Positions 9,255-15,716 of a stretch of 64,000 bases of DNA are shown here, one piece after another (position 1 is the first letter of the stretch; each line of letters opens with the position of its first letter). The notes beneath the pieces were generated by a model. That model did not search any database, had not been told where the DNA came from, and was given only the letters and a program-made list of their open reading frames with translations. The translations under genes were made by a program, and so were the position numbers. Source of the stretch: CAYNFQ01 sp964396715 (lineage in GTDB: Bacteria; Patescibacteriota; Microgenomatia; Daviesbacterales; UBA10151); assembly GCA_964396715.1 (NCBI GenBank), contig CAYNFQ010000003.1, positions 1-64,000 on the forward strand, read 5' to 3'.

Positions 9255-9908
9255 TTACCTCTTTTTAATAAAATTTTCAACAACATTTTTGACAACTTCA
9301 TATTCAAAGCCACGCCTTAACAAAAATTCATAAGACTTTTTTCTAAATTCTGCTTCTGATAAATTCAGCCACAACCTCATCTTTTTCTCTAATAACTGAT
9401 AAGCAGTATCCTCACTGTAACCTGTACCCTGTCCACTAATCACTTCATCAATAATTTCCCTGTCAATTCCTTTTTGGTAAAGTTCATTTTTAATAACCAG
9501 CGGGCCTTTCTTCTTTCTTCTTGACTCTACCCAGGCTTTGGCAAACTCCAAATCATTGATCATTCCTTTTCTTTTCAAAAGTTTTACGGCCGTTTCAATA
9601 ATGAAAGAACTAATCTCTTGCTGATCTTTGAGCTTTTTCTTAAAAGATAAATTTCTAAAATAATCACGGACCTCTTTTTCTGATCTTTGTCTTATGGAGA
9701 ACAATCTATACATCCGCTCCATGAGCTTCCCAGTTTCCGTCTCTTTAATCAACTGTTCCACATCTTGTGTGCTAATTTCTTTCCCCACCACCAACCTTTT
9801 ATCCACCACCAAATCCTCATCTGCCCCAAAAGCAAACTTGCCATCAAGATAGATGTTAAAACGATGCGGATTTTTCTTTTGAGACTGGACTGCAGTAATC
9901 TTCGGCAT
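9255..9908 (-). CDS. recX: Regulatory protein RecX
   Basis: RecX caps or inhibits RecA filaments. This 217-residue protein has the three-helix repeats typical of the family, e.g. IRQRSEKEVRDYF, LKRKGMINDLEFAKAWVESR and LLRRGFEYEVVKNVVENF. Its ATG overlaps the recA stop by one base (TAATG), so it is translationally coupled to recA, the common bacterial arrangement. Confidence 0.93.
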   Translation of the reverse strand: MPKITAVQSQKKNPHRFNIYLDGKFAFGADEDLVVDKRLVVGKEISTQDVEQLIKETETGKLMERMYRLFSIRQRSEKEVRDYFRNLSFKKKLKDQQEISSFIIETAVKLLKRKGMINDLEFAKAWVESRRKKKGPLVIKNELYQKGIDREIIDEVISGQGTGYSEDTAYQLLEKKMRLWLNLSEAEFRKKSYEFLLRRGFEYEVVKNVVENFIKKR

Positions 9909-10981
9909 TAAACAGCTTCTTCCATGCCAGTTGTTTCCTCTTGCGGTCCAACTACAATTTTTTCCTTACCCTCTTTTTGCTTCCCCCATGCTTCTCTTAT
10001 TTCTTTCTCCAATCTTTCCGCCTCTTTTTTATTGCTCTTTAAATAATCTATTGCTGCAGACCTACCCTGACCTAATATTTTCTCACCCCATTTTATAAAG
10101 GCTCCACTCTTTTCCAAAATTCCCAGTTCTATTCCCACATCCAAAAGTTCCCCTTCATGGGAAATGCCATTTTCATCCATATCAAATTCGGCAATTCTAA
10201 ATGGGGGAGCAACTTTATTTTTAACAACCTTTACTCTATGTCTGGAACCAACAACTTGATCACCGACTTTTATATTCTCAATTTTTCTTACATCCAGTCT
10301 TATCGATGAATAAAATTTTAAGGCCAATCCACCGGTGGTTGTTTCAGGATTTCCAAACATTACTCCGATTTTTTGCCTGAGCTGGTTGGTAAAAATAATA
10401 ATTGTATTGGTATTGGAAACAGCACCGGTTAATTTTCTTAATGCTTGTGACATTAAACGCGCCTGCATTCCCATCACCGCATCTCCCATTTCACCTTCAA
10501 GTTCTGCCCTGGGAACCAAAGCCGCAACAGAGTCAATAACTAAAACATCAATTCCGCCGGATCTGATGAGTGATTCTGCAATTTCTAAGGCCTGCTCACC
10601 TGTATCAGGTTGAGAAATTAATAAATCATCCAAATTTACCCCAATTTTTTGGGCTCTTTGCGGATCCAGGGCATGTTCTGCGTCAATAAAAGCAGCCACT
10701 CCACCCTTTTTTTGAGCCTCGGCTATAACATGCAAACACAGGGTAGTTTTTCCTCCTGCTTCCGGTCCGTAAATTTCTATAATTCGCCCCTTTGGTAAAC
10801 CACCAACACCTAAGGCCAGATCAGTCGCAATAGAGCCTGTGGAGATCACCTGGGTAGTCAATTTTTCTGCTCTTTCACCAAGCCGCATGATAGAACCTGT
10901 GCCGTATTGTTTTTGGATTTGCGCTAAAGCTGCAGAGATGGCCGCTTTTTTGGCTTCGTCATTATTGGAAGTTTGTATCAT
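9908..10981 (-). CDS. recA: Recombinase RecA
   Basis: RecA is the ATP-dependent strand-exchange protein. Walker A reads GPEAGGKTT (residues about 71-79; more usual is GPESSGKT), Walker B is VLVIDSVAAL, and the L2 region FTNQLRQKIGVMFGNPETTTGG is present. At 357 residues it is full length with an acidic C-terminus. It heads a recA-recX operon with a TTGACA promoter placed so that the mRNA would start at or next to the ATG. I see no LexA box. Confidence 0.98.
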   Translation of the reverse strand: MIQTSNNDEAKKAAISAALAQIQKQYGTGSIMRLGERAEKLTTQVISTGSIATDLALGVGGLPKGRIIEIYGPEAGGKTTLCLHVIAEAQKKGGVAAFIDAEHALDPQRAQKIGVNLDDLLISQPDTGEQALEIAESLIRSGGIDVLVIDSVAALVPRAELEGEMGDAVMGMQARLMSQALRKLTGAVSNTNTIIIFTNQLRQKIGVMFGNPETTTGGLALKFYSSIRLDVRKIENIKVGDQVVGSRHRVKVVKNKVAPPFRIAEFDMDENGISHEGELLDVGIELGILEKSGAFIKWGEKILGQGRSAAIDYLKSNKKEAERLEKEIREAWGKQKEGKEKIVVGPQEETTGMEEAV

Positions 10982-10987
10982 GAATCC

Positions 10988-11017
10988 AAATTACCAAATA
11001 AATCCCTAAGGTGTCAA
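10988..11017 (-). promoter_or_regulatory. recA promoter, leaderless
   Basis: On the minus strand a consensus TTGACA (11012-11017), an 18-bp spacer and TAATTT (10988-10993) end 6 nt before the recA ATG at 10981. No ribosome-binding site fits. Confidence 0.7.
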
Positions 11018-11275
11018 TACCCAAAAATTATCTTATTTTGGTGTATGGATACATAGTCGAACAGGAGCGAAGTATCTTGAACCCCTGCTTGAGTCAATTT
11101 TAACACATTGGAAACCTCTTAATATTGATTACACAAGTGTGACTCTCAACCAAATAAATGTAACTAGAGCACAAACAAATGCGGGTGAACTTTATTATTA
11201 GTGATTAAGGTGATTGTGCTTGAACCTCTTATGTCTTTTTATAGTCTAACCCTGTTTTATCGCCGAATAGGAGTG

Positions 11276-11281
11276 TATAAT
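11276..11281 (+). promoter_or_regulatory. -10 box of accessory operon, leaderless
   Basis: TATAAT lies 7 nt before the ATG at 11289, with no Shine-Dalgarno sequence. It probably drives the genes 11289-12774. Confidence 0.6.
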
Positions 11282-11288
11282 TTAATGT

Positions 11289-11525
11289 ATGAATACTGAT
11301 AACCCTAATCCAACTCCACCGAGTGACAATAGTCAGCAACAGACATCTGATTCCAGTAATAATAACGATTCTGGTCAACCACTGGCAGATTTAGTAGATG
11401 CACTACAGTCAGTTGATACAGAGTCACCAGAAGCAGGACTAAACGCAACAAGCATAGATGACAATAATGGAGGCAGGATAGAATTAAACGAAGATCCCTC
11501 AGATCCGAATGTTATTAAGAAGTAG
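11289..11525 (+). CDS. Small acidic, disordered hypothetical protein
   Basis: The product is 78 residues rich in Asn, Ser, Asp and Pro (starts MNTDNPNPTPPSDNSQQQ), with no predicted fold or signal peptide. I do not recognise it. It is the first gene of the serine-recombinase accessory region, behind a TATAAT box, and overlaps the next gene by 17 bp if the longest frame of that gene is used. A structural, chaperone or anti-repressor role would be a guess. Confidence 0.5.
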   Translation: MNTDNPNPTPPSDNSQQQTSDSSNNNDSGQPLADLVDALQSVDTESPEAGLNATSIDDNNGGRIELNEDPSDPNVIKK

Positions 11526-11928
11526 CACCTTGAACCCTATGGATATTGCTCAAACCGATCAAGAATTACTTGAAAAAGAATTAAATACCAGTAGGCTAGA
11601 TATTGACGAACTTGTTGAAGGTGATAAGGAAGTACCAATATTTCTGTCGGAATGGTTAAAAAATGGGCTTAATGCCAGTGCAGCTTACAAAATCTTACAC
11701 CCTAAAGTTAGTGATGCTTCAGCCAGAGTTTTAGGATCAAAAAAGTTAACAAAAATTAACATTTCCGCTATTTTGGCTGGATATGATCTCGGGTACAGTG
11801 ATTATATCCTGGGTCTTAAAGAAGGTTTGATCGCCATGAAATTTAATGAACAAACAGGAGAAAAAGTACCAGATTACAAGGTAAGATTAGAATTTCACCG
11901 TATTTTAGGTAAATTATTAGGGTTTTAA
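11509..11928 (+). CDS. Terminase-small-subunit-like DNA-binding protein (tentative)
   Basis: The segment LNASAAYKILHPKVSDASARVLGSKKL resembles the helix-turn-helix of phage terminase small subunits (N-A-x-x-A-Y...S-A-x-x-x-G-x-K-L). The closing block with PDYKVRLEFHRILGKLLG resembles their 'dYktRLe..k.algl' end. Length is 139 residues from 11509, or 129 if the ATG at 11539 (MDIAQTDQ) is used. No large terminase or capsid genes follow, so packaging is doubtful; the element may reuse the fold for site recognition or replication. Confidence 0.5.
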   Translation: MLLRSSTLNPMDIAQTDQELLEKELNTSRLDIDELVEGDKEVPIFLSEWLKNGLNASAAYKILHPKVSDASARVLGSKKLTKINISAILAGYDLGYSDYILGLKEGLIAMKFNEQTGEKVPDYKVRLEFHRILGKLLGF

Positions 11929-11964
11929 ATAATCAACCTCTCCTTTACGAATTAAGTACAAGTT

Positions 11965-12774
11965 TTGAAAACGTTGACAAAAAGATATGCATCTAGCTAT
12001 ACTAAAAATAGGTTAATAAATGGATTATCTAAAGTAATTTATAAACATAGTAAAAATATGGAACAAGGAATACCAGAAGATTTAAGTGCACTTGTTGCTC
12101 TCACAGGCGGTAGAAAGGATGATCAGCAAAGGGAGTCAGAAGGAATCAATGAATTCTTCAAAATGTCCAAAGAACGACGTCATTTTCTTAGAGGGCACCT
12201 CGAAAAATTGGTAATGCAATATGCCTCCTCAATAAGACCGACTAAAAAGTCAGGACCACCAATACCAGTTACAACACCTGAGGACGCACAACGAGTTATG
12301 TTTCTGCATGCTACTTACCAGTATTATCTTGATGTACTAACTGCAGCTGATATTATGGCTGACTATCCTGATTTAGCAACTCGACGATATCCAGAACATA
12401 TGTACGTGAGTGGTGACATTAGACTGTTACCACTAGGAGCAAATCCTAGACAAGCTGTCGAACATTATCAAAATCAAGCAGCACTAAAGTTTGACCAGAT
12501 TCGTGAGGCACAAGAGGAGGGGAATTGGCGTCCTCTCAAACGAGATTGGATGAGAAAAATTGAGAAACCAGAACCACTCAAATCCAGAAGAACAGGTCTA
12601 ATTGGTAGTATTGAGGAAAAATGGCTAGCCGTGGCAAGGAGAGATTGGCTAAATGTTCGAATGTGGAATTTCGACAATAATTTTTATGATCTTCCATATG
12701 CTGCTCGTACTATTAATCTCATACCTGATAGAACAGAACCTGTATCTTACAGGCCAGACTTTAGACTGAAATAG
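11965..12774 (+). CDS. Hypothetical protein of serine-recombinase element
   Basis: This 269-residue soluble protein has a TTG start at 11965; the first in-frame ATG is at 12058. It is rich in Arg and Lys and has no signal peptide or membrane helix. I recognise no domain. Position between the terminase-like gene and the recombinase gene suggests element cargo or an accessory replication or transfer function. The N-terminal 30 residues are uncertain because the start codon is weak. Confidence 0.5.
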   Translation: MKTLTKRYASSYTKNRLINGLSKVIYKHSKNMEQGIPEDLSALVALTGGRKDDQQRESEGINEFFKMSKERRHFLRGHLEKLVMQYASSIRPTKKSGPPIPVTTPEDAQRVMFLHATYQYYLDVLTAADIMADYPDLATRRYPEHMYVSGDIRLLPLGANPRQAVEHYQNQAALKFDQIREAQEEGNWRPLKRDWMRKIEKPEPLKSRRTGLIGSIEEKWLAVARRDWLNVRMWNFDNNFYDLPYAARTINLIPDRTEPVSYRPDFRLK

Positions 12775-12921
12775 AAATGTAAGGTTAAAGACTTTTTTCT
12801 CCTAAATCTATTTAAGTAAAAGCAAGCTCAAATACCCCAGCTTTTCCAAAACCAGATATTGTAGTATCATATTCAGGCGTAGGCTATTCAAATAACATCT
12901 CTATAATTTCTGTTACTTTAA

Positions 12922-14517
12922 ATGGATAATGAAGAAATTGATTTTACTAAGTTTAAGTATGTTCTTTATGCCCGTAAGTCTACAGATGATCCTCAGCGGC
13001 AAGTAAGATCTATAGGAGATCAGATATTTGAGTGTAAACAACTTGCTGCAAGACTTGGATTAAATGTCATCAAGGTTTTAGAAGAAACAAAATCAGCTAA
13101 AAAGCCAAATAAGCGACCATTATTTAGACAAATGCTTAATGATCTCAAGAAAGGTCTCTATGATGGCATATTGGCATGGAACCCAGATAGATTGGCTAGG
13201 AATATGAAAGAAGGTGGGGAGATTATAGACATGATTGATGAGGAGGAAATAAAGGATCTTAAATTTGTTACGCATCATTTTACAAAAGATGCTAACGGAA
13301 AGATGCTACTTGGAATGTCATTTGTGCTTTCTAAACAATATAGTGACGATCTATCTCAAAAGGTAACAAGAGGAAATAAAAGAAAGCGTGCAGAGGGTAA
13401 ATCATCTACACCCAAACATGGTTATATTATTACAGAGGAAGGTTATTATAAGCCTGACAAAAGAAATTTTGAATTGATTCAAACCGCATGGGAACTAAGA
13501 GCTAAAGGTGAATCCATAGAGCAAATAACAAAGTTTATGAATGATAATGATTACTCAAGAGTCATTAAAAGGACAGGCAGAAAGGTTGACATGGATATGA
13601 GGATATTAAGTAAAATATTTAAAGATCCATTTTATTACGGAATTTTAATCCAAGCTAAACAAACTGTTGATTTAAAAGATATATATAACTTTGTTTCAGC
13701 TACAACAGAGGATATTTATAATCAGGTTCAGCAACTTTCTTTTAGACGGCTCAGGCCTTTCAATATAAAACGAAGGTCTGTTTTCTATCCACTCAGAGGT
13801 ATGATTATATGTTCTTTCTGCAACCATAATATGGTAGTAGGTCCATCAAAGGGCCAAGCTGGTAAAAGATTTCTCTATTACCGCTGTGATAATCCTTTTT
13901 GTACTAAAAACTCAGCAGAGAATCGTAAGAAGCATAGAAATGATCCCACAAAAATAAAGCCCTCTATTCGAGCAAGAGTAATATTTAATTTTATTTATGA
14001 TCTATTAAAGGGTGGATTAGGTTTAACAGAGGAAGATTATAAGGGCTATTACGACAATTTAACCCAACTATCAGATACCACAAGAGAGAAAGTAGGGATT
14101 GAAATTCATAGTCTACAGGGAAGGCTAAAAAGACTAAATCAAGAAATAAAGGAACGCTCTTTGGAACTTGGTAAAGCTAATCAAATACCTACTGTTAAAA
14201 AAATCAATGAGGATAAGGTAATAGAACTTGAATCAGAGAAACTTGATTTAAGCAGCCAAATAGAAGAGTTTCAAGGAAAAATAACTAAACCAGAGGATGA
14301 TAGGCTAAGTATAGAAGAATTCTTGAACCTCTCCAAAAATGCTGGTGCAATAATCCAATCGGCTGATGTAGTTATAAAAGATAAAATTTGTAGAGAAATT
14401 TTCTTGAACCTTACTGTTAATGAGGAGAAAGTATTGTCCTGTCAACTTCAACCTCACTTTGAGGAGATGATAAAACAACACCAACTACGTCATGGTCGAG
14501 ATTTACGAAAAAGTTAG
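12922..14517 (+). CDS. Large serine recombinase 1
   Basis: The 531-residue protein has a resolvase-type catalytic domain with YARKST (catalytic Ser20) and the R-D-x-x-R-like PDRLARN near residue 92. A recombinase domain follows (about 170-290), then a zinc ribbon (CSFCNHNM...CDNPFC, about 297-330) and a C-terminal coiled coil (about 375-460). It catalyses integration and excision through a covalent 5'-phosphoserine. The last codons (HGRDLRKS) run across the core TGGTCG at 14493-14498, so the C-terminus was probably changed by a later recombination event at this site. Confidence 0.93.
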   Translation: MDNEEIDFTKFKYVLYARKSTDDPQRQVRSIGDQIFECKQLAARLGLNVIKVLEETKSAKKPNKRPLFRQMLNDLKKGLYDGILAWNPDRLARNMKEGGEIIDMIDEEEIKDLKFVTHHFTKDANGKMLLGMSFVLSKQYSDDLSQKVTRGNKRKRAEGKSSTPKHGYIITEEGYYKPDKRNFELIQTAWELRAKGESIEQITKFMNDNDYSRVIKRTGRKVDMDMRILSKIFKDPFYYGILIQAKQTVDLKDIYNFVSATTEDIYNQVQQLSFRRLRPFNIKRRSVFYPLRGMIICSFCNHNMVVGPSKGQAGKRFLYYRCDNPFCTKNSAENRKKHRNDPTKIKPSIRARVIFNFIYDLLKGGLGLTEEDYKGYYDNLTQLSDTTREKVGIEIHSLQGRLKRLNQEIKERSLELGKANQIPTVKKINEDKVIELESEKLDLSSQIEEFQGKITKPEDDRLSIEEFLNLSKNAGAIIQSADVVIKDKICREIFLNLTVNEEKVLSCQLQPHFEEMIKQHQLRHGRDLRKS

Positions 14518-14565
14518 AACCGAATTTCAAAGCTGTTAGCTCGGCCGCCTGCGGCGGCCTCGCTT
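14493..14565 (+). repeat. Attachment-like junction (site C), 73-bp inverted repeat arm
   Basis: These 73 bp are perfectly identical to the reverse complement of 15502-15574. They begin with the core TGGTCG (14493-14498), shared with the sites at 15569 and 17212. Read on the minus strand the arm encodes KFGSNFFVNLD, resembling the C-terminal end of large serine recombinases (compare RVGSNFFLSN in recombinase 2), so it may be the 3' end of a third, lost recombinase gene. By composition this looks like an attR-type hybrid: the flank of recombinase 1 on the left, an element arm on the right. Confidence 0.75.
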
Positions 14566-14568
14566 CCG

Positions 14569-14588
14569 TTATTTTTTGCGCGCGCGAT
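14569..14588. repeat. 20-bp inverted repeat, left copy
   Basis: This is a perfect 20-bp match, inverted, to 17037-17056 inside the recombinase 2 gene; it contains a GCGCGCGC core. It suggests that the 73-bp arm and the recombinase 2 3' end descend from related recombinase genes. Confidence 0.7.
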
Positions 14589-14615
14589 TTGTCTTTTTGC
14601 TGTCGCAAAAAGACC

Positions 14616-14987
14616 TTATTTAAACCCCGTGAACAGAACAATCACGAGTCCAACCATTGCCAAAAGAAAAATCGCCCAAGGAATAAAATAAACCGTTAAT
14701 ATTAATTTTGCTGACTTTTGATAATTTTTGATGTAAGGATCTTCGGGCAAAGGATTACTATCTTTATACCAACCATACAATTTGAGGGCAAAAACAACAC
14801 TGTTTACTGGTAGCCTGGTATTTTTCCAGAAATCAGAATGTTTTTCTTCCATATACTTCCTAAATTGTTGTGCTCGGATAGCTATAAACACAAACATGCC
14901 CGCTGTCCATACAACAACAAATAAAAAAGCTGGCATAAGCCACTGTCTGAAAAAAAATAATATATTTAAAGTTGTATCTTGAGACAT
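14616..14987 (-). CDS. Small membrane protein of the recombinase 2 element
   Basis: The product is 123 residues with two hydrophobic segments (about 17-37 and 95-120) and a polar middle containing YGWYKDSNPLPEDPYIKNY. I do not recognise a family. It lies between the two inverted 73-bp arms, pointing away from recombinase 2, and is probably element cargo. The first codons MSQDTTLN follow a purine-rich GGAGGTG ribosome-binding site about 8 nt upstream, which supports this start. Confidence 0.6.
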   Translation of the reverse strand: MSQDTTLNILFFFRQWLMPAFLFVVVWTAGMFVFIAIRAQQFRKYMEEKHSDFWKNTRLPVNSVVFALKLYGWYKDSNPLPEDPYIKNYQKSAKLILTVYFIPWAIFLLAMVGLVIVLFTGFK

Positions 14988-15065
14988 TTATTTAAACACC
15001 TCCTCCCGTCTAATACTTAGAATTAACTGTAATAATTATACAATTTATTATGAGTAGGCTGAGAT

Positions 15066-15080
15066 ACATCGGTAACACTT
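15066..15080. repeat. 15-bp inverted repeat, left
   Basis: ACATCGGTAACACTT matches the reverse complement of 15270-15284 exactly. The pair brackets the 39-residue frame at 15142-15261. Confidence 0.8.
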
Positions 15081-15141
15081 TTCTTTTTGAACGACCCTTG
15101 CTTTTTGATTTTATCACGTCTATCTTATTCATATAGCCCAA

Positions 15142-15261
15142 TTAGAACTTCTGACCCTTTTCACTAGCTCCTGAAGCTATTTTGGTCATTTCTTGCTCAG
15201 TTGCACTGCCAACAAAGTTTAATCGTGCGATAAATTTATCAATAAATTCTTCTTTTGCCAT
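15142..15261 (-). CDS. Short ORF between inverted repeats
   Basis: A 39-codon frame starts MAKEEFIDKF and ends SEKGQKF. It is charged and probably helical, with no recognised domain. Perfect 15-bp inverted repeats lie just outside each end, so it may be a minimal mobile cassette or the cargo of an invertible segment. Translation is unproven; there is no clear ribosome-binding site. Confidence 0.35.
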   Translation of the reverse strand: MAKEEFIDKFIARLNFVGSATEQEMTKIASGASEKGQKF

Positions 15262-15269
15262 AGATTTAG

Positions 15270-15284
15270 AAGTGTTACCGATGT
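15270..15284. repeat. 15-bp inverted repeat, right
   Basis: This is the exact inverted partner of 15066-15080. Confidence 0.8.
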
Positions 15285-15362
15285 GCCCTGCTCGTTCATA
15301 TTATTGAAAAAACAAAATCAATGGAGTATTATTTTAATTGAGCTCAAGAACTGCGGGGATTT

Positions 15363-15419
15363 TTAATGGCCGTATTGGACAAGTCCTCGCGGATTTGAGC
15401 GCACCAGTACGGCCATTAA
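15363..15419. repeat. 12-bp stem-loop
   Basis: TTAATGGCCGTA at 15363-15374 and TACGGCCATTAA at 15408-15419 form a perfect 12-bp stem around a 33-nt loop. It could be a structured RNA, a terminator without a clear T-run, or a protein-binding dyad. Confidence 0.6.
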
Positions 15420-15501
15420 TTTTTTATAAAGCTCTTTAAAATTTTTGCGTTTTCTTTTGAGGATTTTACAAAAAAAATCCTTTTCGAGCCGATACGTTCG
15501 A

Positions 15502-15671
15502 AAGCGAGGCCGCCGCAGGCGGCCGAGCTAACAGCTTTGAAATTCGGTTCTAACTTTTTCGTAAATCTCGACCAAAAGAGAGAAAAAGTCCGGAAAGGTG
15601 GAGGCGCTCCGTGCGCCGCCGCCCGCACGGAGCGCCGAGAAGCCCTTTTTATATTCTGCCGAGAGCTGCCG
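15502..15671 (-). other. Inverted attP-like site of serine recombinase (site B)
   Basis: The core CGACCA (15569-15574) is flanked by GAAAAAGT half-sites in inverted orientation (15553-15560 and 15582-15589), symmetric about 15571, as expected for a serine-integrase attP. The left 73 bp (15502-15574) equal the inverted site C arm. The right 103 bp (15569-15671) equal the inverted arm at 17115-17217. The site therefore looks like an unrecombined parent of both junctions. In this orientation the minus-strand frame reads on from the recombinase-2-like 3' end into VEIYEKVRTEFQSC and a stop. Confidence 0.7.
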
Positions 15672-15716
15672 GAAAAAAGAAGGAAAGAAAACGCAAAAAT
15701 TTAGGAGAAACAAAAT

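Larger units (their letters stand above)
10982..11288. other. Intergenic region between recA and the accessory region
   Basis: This holds the recA promoter at its left end and the promoter of the 11289 gene at its right end. In between, an open frame on the plus strand runs from about 11009 to a TAG near 11201 (ending ...RAQTNAGELYY) without a good start. It may be a gene remnant. A CATAGTCGA at 11052-11060 resembles the recombination core at 14491, but that match is short. Confidence 0.5.
14988..15716. other. Mostly non-coding segment upstream of recombinase 2
   Basis: This contains a 39-residue frame (15142-15261) between 15-bp inverted repeats, a hairpin at 15363-15419, and the attP-like site at 15502-15671. 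A 19-bp motif in inverted copies at 15438-15456 and 15684-15702 is centred on position 15570, the core of that site. I see no other supported gene. Confidence 0.6.

Noticed and set aside
11052..11060. CATAGTCGA as left attachment site of the recombinase 1 element
   Set aside because: Only nine bases resemble the core at 14491, and AGTCGAAC-like words occur elsewhere (35716, 41452) unrelated to integration.
14417..14641. Minus-strand 74-codon frame as a gene
   Set aside because: It crosses the recombination junction, and only its middle part resembles a recombinase C-terminus; it is a composite, not an intact gene.
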